From: Daphnia carinata
Lineage: Eukaryota; Arthropoda; Branchiopoda; Diplostraca; Daphniidae
Direction of reading: 5' to 3'
Assembly: GCF_022539665.2 (NCBI RefSeq)
Contig: NC_081333.1
Coordinates: forward strand, 8,926,971 to 8,990,970
DNA: 64,000 nucleotides
Both the position numbers and the translations under genes were made by a program. Every line of letters begins with the position of its first letter. Position 1 is the stretch's first letter. This document shows, piece after piece, positions 11,184 to 21,818 of the stretch. A model generated the notes under the pieces. It was given only the letters and a program-made list of their open reading frames with translations, did not search any database and was not told the origin of the DNA.

Positions 11184-14100
11184 TCAGGCTTTGCGAGGGG
11201 TCAATGGTCGCCATGGTTTACGTGCGGCACGCCGGAGCTCTTGGGTTGCCAACTGGCGTCTCAGTTTCCTGAAATCAGCCAAACAATACGTAAAATTTAA
11301 TAACCTGTTGAGAAACGATAAAAACGTGCGACAGGTGCAGGACGACAAGACAACTTAGGTGGGCGGTATCGTCCATCCAACTTACTATGGGGCAACATCT
11401 CACTCACTTGGTAATTTGAGTTGAATGGAAAAAGAGGTCGTCGGGTGCGTCCATCCACGTTGGTAACTGTTTGATCCGTCCACCTGAATGCCCATGAAGG
11501 CCACCACGAGATCCATGGCTGCGCGCACCCCGTCCCGCAAGTAAATTAGGAGCGGTGAGAGGCTGCGGAACGGACGGAAGCAAACTTGGCTTTACTGTTG
11601 GAGATATAGCGGACGATGGTGACGGAGAACCCTTTGATCCAGGCAATAGGGGAACTAGCCCACTCGAATTGGCCAAGGCAGACACGTAGAGCTCTGAAGG
11701 AATATTCGGCCGTAATGAAGATATCGGCAGAGACGCAATGCTCGACAAGTTGGGTAGGAAAGGAGAAGGAGCCACTGGTGTTGGACTTCCGCTTATTCCC
11801 ATGGCTAGGCCGGATAACGGAGCCAAAACAGATAACGGGGATACCACATTACTCGGACTCTCACGGGCAGAGCGTTTGAAGGGAGGACCTTCGCGCAAAA
11901 ATTAAGAAAGCATGTCAGCGAACCAGGTGTTCCTTGTAACGATTTTTGTTAAAGGAAAGCTTACCTTCCAAAGGAGAATCATCTGGACGTCTTTTCAATC
12001 GCTCTGTTTCTCGCTGGGGTAATACTATTTTATCGTATATGAGACTACCATCTGTAGACAAAAGGAATTTCATTTTTTAGCACAGCGTGGATATCTAATT
12101 TTATGTTACGTCACTAGTTTACCAGCAGCTTTGGGGGGTTTTGGAAAAGCTTCACGATTCAGCTTTGTCTTGGGCAAGGAACGATCTGGTAGAATGAGCC
12201 AAGCTGCCGTTGTGGGTTGGATCTGACCACGGGCAAGCCGAAAGGTCAGATCTGCGACGCGTATACGTTTAGGAGGACGAATTGGCGCCAGTGGCTTTTG
12301 CGCACGCAACATCCAGGATTGCACTTCTGCTGATGTCTTTCGAGCCATACGCATTTGAACTGTTGAACCAAATAATAATAATAAAAAATAAATAAATTTC
12401 AGTTGCAAGATTTTTTTTGTGCTCTTGCACAAGCTTACAATCCTGCCGAATAGCTGCAGCACTAATTGGAAGGAAAGGAAACCGTGCAGCATGGCGTGGT
12501 CGCAATAAATGAGCAGAAAATCTTCGGGCCAACCGAGTTATGGGTGTTACCGCTGTTCGGGAAATCAAAGCGAAAATTAGATTATAATCAAACACTTTAA
12601 GGCATAAAAGGAAATTACCCAAATAAAAAGCAGTTCGAGTCTTTCAGGATAAGGAGGATTGGACAGAATTCGCGAATTGTGGGGGCAAACAAAAATGTGA
12701 AAAATTAGATTATGAAATTTCAAGTTATAGTCGGAGAATAAACAGCAGTTAGAGTAGGTAAATCATTTTGCTAGTAAACAAAACGCTGATTTACCTTCCC
12801 GCATCCCTGAGTCGAACAGCGATGAGGGCGCGAAGTCAAAGCTTCTGGACCTCCACTCAAGTTTTTGGAGTCTTCGTCGGACGAAGCCGGCAAAGCAACT
12901 TTGCTAGAAACGGTGAGCTCTCCATATTTTTTCCAGTAAGACCAACACGCTTGGCACAACCTGCTTTGTGGTAGGGTGGCAGGAGAGGCACCATTAGCCG
13001 GATTCCAAGCGTACCACTGTACCGATGTTGCCACTGAAAGTTTATTTTTAAAGAATTTAGGTTAGGACACCAGACACGAAAGGATTTTTACAGGAATTAC
13101 CTGAGCAGCATTCACAAAACTTGCCGGGTCCCAAACCGATTTCGATTTGGTGAGCTCCATTTTTTGACGATTGTGGAAGTGGTGGGCCTATGGCAGCGGG
13201 ATGTGGCTTGTTGCTGAAAAACGAAATGGTTCGTACAATCATGGTAAAATTCTATAAATATTTCCATGACTTACTAAGTGGGTATATAGACTTGTTTCAG
13301 TTTAGATTCAGCTTCAACAGCCTTCACTCTCTTTTGCTGAACGTAGCGATCCGTGGTTTTCCATAAATAGTAGTACTCAATTAAACTGGACGGTACTTTC
13401 CAGGACAAGAAGTCATTGCGAACGTCATTGAAATCTTTCCCGTATTTTTCTAGAAAATTAATGTGAAAAAGTAGGTTACTAATAAGCTTGGTTACTACAT
13501 TTGAATTTTTTCATTATTACCCATTGCTTCTTCAAAAAGATTTGCTTCCGACGCTGACCATTCTTCCATTTGGTCACGACATAATATGGGACCTGTTTGA
13601 GGCACGAGGGCACACATCGCCTTGCCTAGATCGTAATTTGATTGATGGAGGGCATCCATGGCGTGAAACTATAACGAAAATAATTACTGTACAAAGAAAA
13701 TTTCAAAGCAATGCTTTTTTGATGTACCAAAGTTATATCTCTTGAGGCAGCAGCTGCACTCATATGCAAACTGGGTTGTTTTACTGACGAAGAGCAATCT
13801 AATGCCCGGGCAAACGTGCCCACTGACCTGGCAACTACCAAAAACTGGTCTATTTCACGATCTGACAACCCGTGTTCTGGAGTCCACGTTAAGACTTCTA
13901 ACTCTTCCATATTGCGGCCGTCGGTATGACCTAATTGATACGAATGTTTAATACAATTTTAGCTGTGAAAACAATCACCCTACAGCCTCAATCACCTACA
14001 CCCTAGTTGGCTTACCTTCTTTCAGGAGGGCAGTGGGTTCTGCCTGATAGCGCGAGCCAACGCGAATTTCACCGCGGTCAGCTAGGAGCGTTCGTTGCAC

Positions 14101-15058
14101 TGGATCATACACCAATGTATAAAAAAAGGCATCCTAAAAAAATCCACAAATTAGGAATTAATTTAGGGTTCCCTATAAAATAAAATTTAAAAATACATCT
14201 TTGTCAATGTAGGAAGAAAATGATTCAGTTTCATTGAGAAGAGTAACACTACATTTTCCACGAATGTTTGTTGCTGGAAGAATTTCAACCTGTTTGGATA
14301 AAAACAATTCCCTTTGATTCAACTGACTTTTCTGTTTGGAACTTAACTCATCTATTGGCTCTTTTTCTTCACTTTTTTCTGTGATCTCTGGTTTGGTCTC
14401 AGTTATAGAAGCACTTGTTTCTTCTTCCTTTTTGCTTGGAACTTTTGCATCTGTTTCAGATTCCACTTTTACTGGTTCAGCTTCATTGGTAGCAGGATCA
14501 AGACTTGATGTAGGTGATGTGGCAATCTTCGCAGGAGAACAGCTAGTATCAGGCTTTACCATACTATTCCCATTAGTATCACCAACTACACCATCAACAA
14601 ATTCTGAAGAAATAAAGTTAAAATAAAAAAATTTAAGGATATAATTTTATTGGCAATAAAAAAAAACTGTGTGTTACAAAGCTTACCTTGATGTTTATCA
14701 GCAAGTGAAAGCAGGGTGGCAGGTATGTCTCGTCTTCGAAAATAGCACATAACTTTAGCTTCCACATTACCACTTGATGTCTATGCAACAGAAATGTTTG
14801 TTATTTGCCATCAAACATCTTGAATAGATCTGATACTACCTTGTTTAGCTCTTCAATTCTTCGAATTTGATAAGGCATAGAGGGTGCAGTTTCAAAGTAG
14901 ACATAGTCTGAAATTTAGTTAACAAGATTTAATGAATATTTCTGTCAACTGGCTATTGTTGTTAAGCGCGAGTTTTTGACAGATTACCCGGCGTACGTCC
15001 TTGCATTTTTAATAAGATAAAGACACTTACCCCCAACTCGGTACATATTAGTTGTCAT
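11184..15058 (-). CDS. MTA: MTA (metastasis-associated) subunit of NuRD
   Basis: A scaffold subunit of the nuclear Mi-2/NuRD deacetylase complex: MTA proteins bind HDAC1/2 through ELM2-SANT and RBBP4/7 through basic tail motifs. The start ATG is at 15058 (MTTNMYRVG, matching the family N-terminus) and exon 1 ends right after the Val-Gly codons. Next come BAH ([20 protein letters not shown] near 14880; [15 protein letters not shown] near 14200), ELM2 ([20 protein letters not shown] near 13850), SANT ([20 protein letters not shown] near 13550), the GATA-type finger (CECC near 13110, [15 protein letters not shown] near 12945), an RBBP-binding R1-like segment ([17 protein letters not shown] near 12520) and a Ser/Pro-rich region at 11409-11890. 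The last exon, 11184-11268, is reached by a donor at 11407 and encodes the second RBBP motif ([13 protein letters not shown]) before a TGA. The BAH loop carries a long acidic Ser/Thr/Lys/Glu insert. Confidence 0.95.
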
Positions 15059-16231
15059 TTTACAGTAGAAAACTGTCACTTGTGTGTGGTATGTAACGTC
15101 AAATATTTGCTGTTAGTCAAATTATCATGAACAGTAAAAAAAAAAAATCCCTTACTGATTTCCCAAAACTAGGTACAAGTGTCTTCAGTTGTACCAAGCT
15201 GCCGCCAGGCGTCGTTTTATTAACTCCCTCCCTTATCAACTACGGACGGTGGATCCAGAACCCTTCTCTGAAGAGCATCTTCTTTTTTCCAAATCGGTAA
15301 ATCCTTTTTCCTGTTTGCACAGTTATGAATTATCATTTATGATTACCACAATCAAGGACTTATGAGTCGAAGTTATCGATAGTGTTTAAAAATGGTACTT
15401 TTATTTAGGCTTTCTTCAAGATTATATTTAGGAGAACTGGGCGTCGATTTTCCCATAGTTTTGATACTTTTAGACAAACTTCGCTATAACGTTCTCAACT
15501 TCACTTCCGTTTCCACTTTCAAAACATTAAAATTAATTTCAATAAAATTAGTAAATCAACGCGAGTTGAGTTAAACTATAGTTTGTTTTCTGCGTTGTTT
15601 TCCCAACAAACCATTCGCAGTTTGGGCTGTGAAAATAGAGACTATAACCGCTTTAACACATTGAACGTTTTATTGTGATTGGTTCAATGAAATCCGCAAA
15701 TTTTACTGTTCTTGACTTCATACTGGTCCATCGTGCAGGCGAAGTATACCACTATGAAGTCAAAAGGGTATGGACAATAGAGATTAGATTGTTTGGATTA
15801 ATTTTAATTTCTTTCTTTCTACGGAAATCAAAAGAGAAATCTCTCTGATATTCATTACACAAGAATCCATTGCCATATGAGAAAGAGAACACTGTACTGT
15901 TAATTCTGCAAAGTGACCACAGATTTTCATTGTTGGCTGAGAGTCAAGAATTTATTTATCAATTAGTTCTTGACGTCAAATGGTAAGTTTTAGACTTGCT
16001 ATCAAGGCGTCCAGAGAATATGACTAACTTATGACAGAAATATCGCACTAGATCTGCTGTTATTGCATTTTGGTAGAATTCACTCCTACAGTCAAGCGCG
16101 GTTATCGCTTTTTATGTAACAATCCATCACGGCATATTGACATATATCTTGACAAATCAACATATTGACGCATCACATTCATCTTATCAACCATCGTTTC
16201 CCGACAAAATGCACGTTGTTAGCATTACCAA
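15059..16231. other. Spacer: MTA promoter side and K2P 3' UTR
   Basis: About 1.2 kb with no supported exon. The right part is the 3' UTR of the potassium channel gene and contains a minus-strand AATAAA at 15952-15957, about 275 nt beyond its stop. The left part should hold the MTA promoter. Several short plus-strand frames here look random. Confidence 0.55.
15952..15957 (-). other. Candidate poly(A) signal of the K2P gene
   Basis: AATAAA on the minus strand (TTTATT as printed), about 275 nt downstream of the channel stop codon at 16232. It is the first canonical hexamer after the stop that I could find. Confidence 0.45.
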
Positions 16232-18943
16232 TCAGTTTTTTGATGAGGTCCTATTGCTCTGTCTAGAGATTTGAACACGATCTAGCATATGGCAAAGTTT
16301 AACAGCAGCAGCTGTTGGCGGCTCCGTTCGGGCGGTGTTATCGGTGCTGCGAATTGCTTCAGCTACTAGACCTTTTTCTAGTTGACGTGACCAATCCGGA
16401 GACGGGGTGATGCTGAATGACGAAATGGATGTACATTTGTTAGGCGCAAATTTTTCGCTGCTACTACGCCTAAATTCACTTGCTGGTTTTTTTTCTTGTT
16501 CAAGTATCAATTGTTGATGGCTTTTCATAGAGCCATTGCAATCGGTAATCGTTTGAGTGTGACTTTCGCTTACATGTCGGACGCGTTTACCTGTAAAAAT
16601 ACGGTTCACATTTCCCGTTTGCAACCCTCCTTGTACTTTTGGGGAAAATGGCAAACAAGGCGGCTCTTCGCTGCTACGATTCCTCGAAAGCCGTAAAGAT
16701 CGTCGAATAAGATCAAATGCGGATTCCTTGCAAATGTTTCTATTCTCTTGAGACTGATCGACTTCAGATATCGACGTTTCACGAATAGATAAGTCATCTT
16801 CTTGGTCGTCATTACACAAAACAGTGGCTAAACGTGTCAGCAATTGTAGTGGGTCCTCGACCGATTCCATTCTTTCCTAAAGAACAAGTATGCATCAATG
16901 GTTTCAATGACCATGTTATCTCAAGTACCATAGGTTTGCGGAAAGAGCCATTGTTGCATGTAACTCCTCGATCAAGGTAATGAATCATAGTATTATTAAA
17001 ACCGTCACTTCCTGTAGCACCGTTAAGTTTTTCAGGATCTTTCTCAATATGAGGCTCTTCGTAACGTAAAACTGGGTGGCTAAAGGTACGGAGCAATTCC
17101 ATCCTCGCCGGCTTAGAAACTGGCTATACTTTCGGAAAGTTGTTTTAGTTTACAATAAATATCTTTTAATATGTTTTGTTATTCATCTCACCTTGGTTTT
17201 CATTGCTGTGATGTCATGGACTAGCTGGCGTAAGGCAACGCCGTCTTTGGCTAGTAGGTGCCTAGTGGCACGGATGCGAGCTGCCATCTTTTTTTCAAGT
17301 GCTATAACAGGTGCTACAACTGGACTCGAACGTAACCCTTTAGTGATGATATTGATAACCTACAGGTAAAGCGCAAACATGATTGGATTAGTTGAATCTG
17401 TAGCGAATTCAATCTTGCTTACCATGATGAGATACCCAAGTCCAAACAATATCCAAATAATAATGAAAGAACGATAGACCCATGTCCACTGGCCAATATC
17501 ATGTTGCCCTGTTTGGATAGACAAAGAACCTAGAATTTTTTTTTTGTTACGTAAAATTGTAAAGTGCCTACCTGCGACAAGGTCGCCGAATCCAATGGTG
17601 GTTAAGCTAATAAACGCGTAGTAAAATGAATCGATGTAATCCCATCCTTCGACGATTGTAAAAAGTGCAGCAGGAATTGCCAGAAAAACAATAAGACCCG
17701 GTATGGAATACAAGAGGATCTCCGCTGTGACGACAATAAAAGTGGCAAAACGTCCCCGCTTGCGCTTGCTTGGCCGCTTCACAAGCTTCAAACCCCAAAA
17801 ATTGAGAATAGTATTCAGTTTTTTTTTGTTTGTTGAATATTGAAAAATTTTATATAGAATGATTATTGCTCTACAACACAATACAACTTTTCATTACCTT
17901 GGAACCAAAATAGTTTCCTAGCGTAGCAAACAATATTCCGTTGAGAGGGATGCCGACGAGAGCAAAGAAGATGCAAAACACTCTACCAGAAGGCGTTGAT
18001 GGTGCCAAATGGCCATAACCTGAAAACGACAAACCAATGAAATTAATTTGTGCGAGACTATGGATAAGTTATTGAATCGGTGAATGATCTGACATGGGCC
18101 AGGCCTTAGCCTTTTGCCTACTCTCTCTCTCTCTATTTTTTTTTTTTTTTTTTACATAACTCGTATCGACGCCTGAGTTATTAGCTTCTCTAAGTGGAGA
18201 CGCAGTATGCGACCAAGATGATGTTTAGTTCGCATACTGGCTAAAGATAAAACTCAATAACAATGCATTGACGTCAAAAGATGCGGACAAACCCTTGCTC
18301 AATGTAATGCCACGGTGACTGCTCGATAAAACCTTGAAGAACGGACGCGAGGCACGCAAAAGTATGTAAAAAGGGGAAACTTCGTCTAGAACTCGTGACT
18401 GACATTGACGTTTGACGTTTGAATACAGCTATAGTTTAGCATCTTATCTACAGACAGGTTGCCGTGTGGGTTCTTAATTATATTGTCGGAGAGAATTTTA
18501 GATGGAGCCACAAAATGGCGCATATGGTACCAATGGTTGATGCAACGGTGACGGCCACAAAGAAACTGTTGTAAAGGGTCCACTTCTTAGGTGGTAGTGA
18601 ACCATTGTGGATTAAACCTGGTTGATTAATTTGTTCGGCAATATGTGCCCACATCTCCTCCCGTCCGGCGAGATGGACTGGATTTATCACATTTCCGTCG
18701 CACGCAATTAACTTTTCTATAGAATGAAATAAATGATTCCAACATAATTTAAAGCTATCGGCTTTCGTCCTCGTTACAAGGAAATTCAAATAAATACAGA
18801 CCATGGATAACATTTTTAAGACTACTCAGTTCCTGTAAACGATCTTCTTCTTCAGGAGATTCGATCAGCATGAAGACCACACCACCAAACAACAAATAGA
18901 CTATAAAAAAAATTAACAACGCAAGCCACTCCTTCCAATTCAT
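16232..18943 (-). CDS. Two-pore-domain (K2P/KCNK) potassium channel subunit
   Basis: A background (leak) K+ channel of the plasma membrane. The ATG at 18943 ([20 protein letters not shown]) opens with transmembrane helix M1 and is preceded in frame by a TGA in the same exon, which fixes the start. The extracellular cap lies in exon 18487-18717 ([12 protein letters not shown]). Pore 1 ends in TVASTIG, then [15 protein letters not shown] in the exon near 18012, giving filter TIGYG. M2, a basic linker ([14 protein letters not shown]), M3 and pore 2 ([18 protein letters not shown]) lie in exon 17570-17790, and M4 ([16 protein letters not shown]) near 17425-17505. The C-terminal tail runs through exons near 17210-17360 and 16890-17120 and ends in a Ser/Arg-rich exon 16232-16870. 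The filter and the LTTIGFGD segment resemble TREK/TALK-type and insect relatives; I do not assign a subfamily. Confidence 0.92.
18119..18154. repeat. (CT)n and T-run in a K2P intron
   Basis: A short CTCTCTCTCTCT block followed by an uninterrupted T-run inside the longest K2P intron (about 18024-18486). It is simple-sequence DNA; on the sense (minus) strand it reads A-run then GA repeats. Confidence 0.8.
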
Positions 18944-20237
18944 ACTAATTAACAAAAAGACTCAAAATCTATATGAAGAAAACAAACCAAATTCGACACT
19001 TTTTGGCCGACGGTTTAAAAAATAAATGGCGATTAAAATTTTAGGGTACTGATTCGAACACGTTCAGGCGATTGATTGCCAGAAAATCAGTAGCGGCGCT
19101 GATACGCTTCCTACTGGGTTCCTTTTATAACGATTTTGGTTTGCAAGCGATGAAAAGCCTAAGGTTACTCCTCTTTTCAAACGGATAGCGCTGAATATTT
19201 ATCAGACATTAATGCTGCGGTTTGAATTGTTTGCACTATCCACAGTTTCCCTTTTTGTCTATCAATAACCATTTCTGCTTCTTTTTTACGAAAAAAACGC
19301 CCGACCTTGCAAATTCGGTAAAAATTTCTCTATTGCGGAAACTTTTTGCGTTACGGAAGAGTTATCACAACCACCAAGAGCTCAAATGATGAAATTATCA
19401 TTTGTTTATAAAACACCAAAAACATTGCTAAGAAATCAGCCGGACTGAGCATCGTTTGATCTATTACGAGGCTATTTTTTGAAACAATGATTTCTACTGT
19501 CAATAGGAACGCATTTACTTTTCGTGGACGACATGGTGTAAAAAATTGGTATTTAGCCTACAGGTTTACCGCTTCTGCGCGCTTTCGAATTTGACTAAAT
19601 TTTCTGGCGATCCATCAATAAACAACCATAGTATCTCAGCAGCAATCCAAATCTCATGGTCTTCCCAGTGCACGTTTGGTACAACTAACAGTGGGATAAT
19701 TTAAAATTACTTACTTGTTCAGGCGAAGCATAAATGGTGTTGTAGATAACCCGAATTTGGATTCCACGCGCACACAATCGAATGGCCAGACCAATGGGCA
19801 GCAAGATTGGATTTCTCGGGAGTTGGCATCTTCTGCGACTGAAGGCACGCGTTAGGTTCAAGGCGAATTTGCTGGGGCTGCATTTTGTCACCTTCAAGCG
19901 CTAAAAGCGTGTGGTAATAATGCTCGGTGCCACCATCACCTGTAAATGCACCACAAGCTGTAGTGGAAAACGTCACTACTGACCCTGGGCATCTTAAGTT
20001 CGGCACGATGCTCTTCTGACCGCGCATCCGGAAATTGAGGTTCCTTTTCTACAACACGAACCGCTTATTGACATGGCAGTTACAAACATAACAGCAAATG
20101 TTCGAAACTCGCCTATATCTAGTTCCAAATGGGGAGAATCAATAGTTAGCACTAATTTAACCAGAAATTGGATTCTATACTGTTCTTGTATATCTTTTTT
20201 AGAGTAAAATCTATGTACATACAGGGGAACAACGCTG
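18944..20237. other. Spacer with likely K2P 5' non-coding exon
   Basis: The K2P coding exon has a good acceptor a little upstream of its ATG (TTTTCTTCATATAG on the minus strand, near 18972), so a 5' non-coding exon should lie to the right. The best candidate ends at 19715 with CAA followed by GTAAGT. Its left limit (as transcribed, its 5' end) is uncertain; possible acceptors or a transcription start lie near 19900-19940. Open frames at 19685-20027 match nothing I recognise. DNAJC4's 3' UTR must also lie just below 20238. Confidence 0.4.
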
Positions 20238-21170
20238 TTACTTTTTGAACTTGTCATTCGCTTCCCATTCTTTAGTCAGCCGTTCGATTTGTTCACTTGT
20301 GGAACTTGCACGAGCTTTTCTTCTGGTTTCTAAATACCAGTTGGTACTTTCTTGATCAACCTGATTGAGCGCTTCCAAGGCTTTGGTAGAAGATTTCCTT
20401 TACCACAAGTAAAATAAAGTTAAAGTCAGATGAAAGCAATATTTTTAGGTATACTTACTTAACGACAATAAAATGAAAAGCTGCCCCAACTAGCATAAAC
20501 ACCACACATCCAGCAGCAATGTACTTGTTAGATATCCTTTGTACACCTTTAATTCCATAATAAGGTTTGTCTTTGTAATATTTGTCTTTGCTTTTGTCTC
20601 TTGATTCCCAAAGAGTCTCATCTCTAAATTCACTATGGCAGAAGAACACTATAAAAATTCTGGATAACGAAAAATGTACGGCATAATTTGCCACACTATA
20701 CTTGACTTTTCCAAATGGTGCATTAGTTTCTACCCATGAACTGAAATTGGTCTCCATTGTCCCATATGTCCTACTCACAAGACTAGCATCATACAATTGT
20801 CTTTTGTAAGGCTTTGAAAGTACAGAATAAGCTTCATTTAATTTGAGGAAAGACTTGTGACAATCTGGGTCATCCTTGTTTACATCTGGATGAACCTACA
20901 AATGCATGGATATAGGTATAACAACTGTAATAAAAAATAGTTTTTACACATCGCCATTTTAAGTACTTTTTACCTTTTTTGATATTGCAACAAAAGCATC
21001 CCTTATTTGCTTTGGAGAACAATTTCGTTGGAGTCCCAAAATTTCATAATGTGTTTGTAATAGCGGACTATAAATTGAACAACAGGATAGAGAATTATAC
21101 CTTGTCAACACATACATACTATCAGGTAAAGGCTATAAACTCACTCTAATGATTTCTTGCTAACCCCCAT
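20238..21170 (-). CDS. DNAJC4: DNAJC4-like J-domain membrane protein
   Basis: A type III J-domain co-chaperone: it carries a J domain but no G/F or zinc region. It starts at the ATG at 21170 (MGVSKKSLE, tiny exon 1), then THYEILGLQRNCSPKQIRDA in exon 2, then the HPD tripeptide (VHPDVNKDDPDCHKSFLKLN) near 20890, which is the Hsp70-activating motif. After the J domain come a hydrophilic linker (ETLWESRDKSKDKYYKDKPY), one transmembrane helix (YIAAGCVVFMLVGAAFHFIV) near 20470-20520 and a short charged tail (ARASSTSEQIERLTKEWEAN) ending at the stop at 20238-20240. Human DNAJC4 has the same order: J domain, linker, a single membrane span and an Arg/Ala-rich tail. The open frame through 20640-20710 crosses a roughly 70-nt intron and is not all coding. 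Membrane location and substrate are unknown here. Confidence 0.85.
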
Positions 21171-21818
21171 TTCTTTGACTTAATGAAAAAGTACAAACAC
21201 TATGATTTGGCAATGGTAATTGTAGAATCAGCAGAAAGTTATCTGAAGAACATTTTATATTTCTTAAGTGAAAGATGGTTGTTCACGATGGGGGCAAAAT
21301 TCGGTATTAATTAAATTTTTCTCTCACTTCCGTTTACAGTTAGTTACATTACTTAAGATGGGTGCTATGCTGCTTGACTTTCGTCTACAATTCCTTAAAA
21401 GTTAAATCTTTTGTTTTTTCTAAAAAATTTATTATTGCGTAACAAGAGCATACTGCAATCTAGCGGGAATTACCTAAAGTAACAAGGAAGAGAGAAGCTT
21501 GAAGTAGGTGCCCGCCTCCAACAAGGTGGGATAGGCAGCCAATTATCGAGCCATGACCCAGTTCGCACCCAGCTCTTTTTCTACTTCTACGAAGAGAGAA
21601 TAAAGACATAATGGTTTTATTTGCAATTTCATAAAACACTTTTGAAACATGAACATGATATTGACCATAGTACCAACATCAAACATAACACAATGATTAT
21701 GTCTTCAAAAGCAATAAAATATAAGACTTTTTACTTTACTTTTATGTACACAAACTACATACAAATTCTACTAGAATTGTCGTGTAGCCCATATATCATT
21801 AGAACTGTAACATGTTTT
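21171..21818. other. Spacer: DNAJC4 promoter and GCN2 3' UTR
   Basis: About 650 bp between two genes in the same orientation. The GCN2 3' UTR ends near a minus-strand AATAAA at 21616-21621, roughly 200 nt past its stop. The remaining 450 bp should contain the DNAJC4 promoter. I see no TATA box and no additional exon. Confidence 0.6.
21616..21621 (-). other. Candidate poly(A) signal of GCN2
   Basis: AATAAA on the minus strand (printed TTTATT), about 200 nt beyond the GCN2 stop codon. Confidence 0.55.

Noticed and set aside
11404-11406. Apparent stop codon of MTA
   Set aside because: It lies inside a GTGAGT splice donor; the in-phase exon at 11184-11268 continues the family tail.
18944-18955. 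N-terminal extension of the K2P frame to 18955
   Set aside because: The extra codons start at TTG, not ATG, and an in-frame TGA lies upstream; the true ATG is at 18943.
19051-19081. tRNA B-box-like GTTCGAATC on the minus strand
   Set aside because: The only A-box-like site nearby is about 10 nt away, far too close for a tRNA or SINE promoter.
19685-20027. Two overlapping minus-strand open frames
   Set aside because: Neither resembles a known protein; one is better explained as non-coding exon sequence before the K2P donor at 19715.
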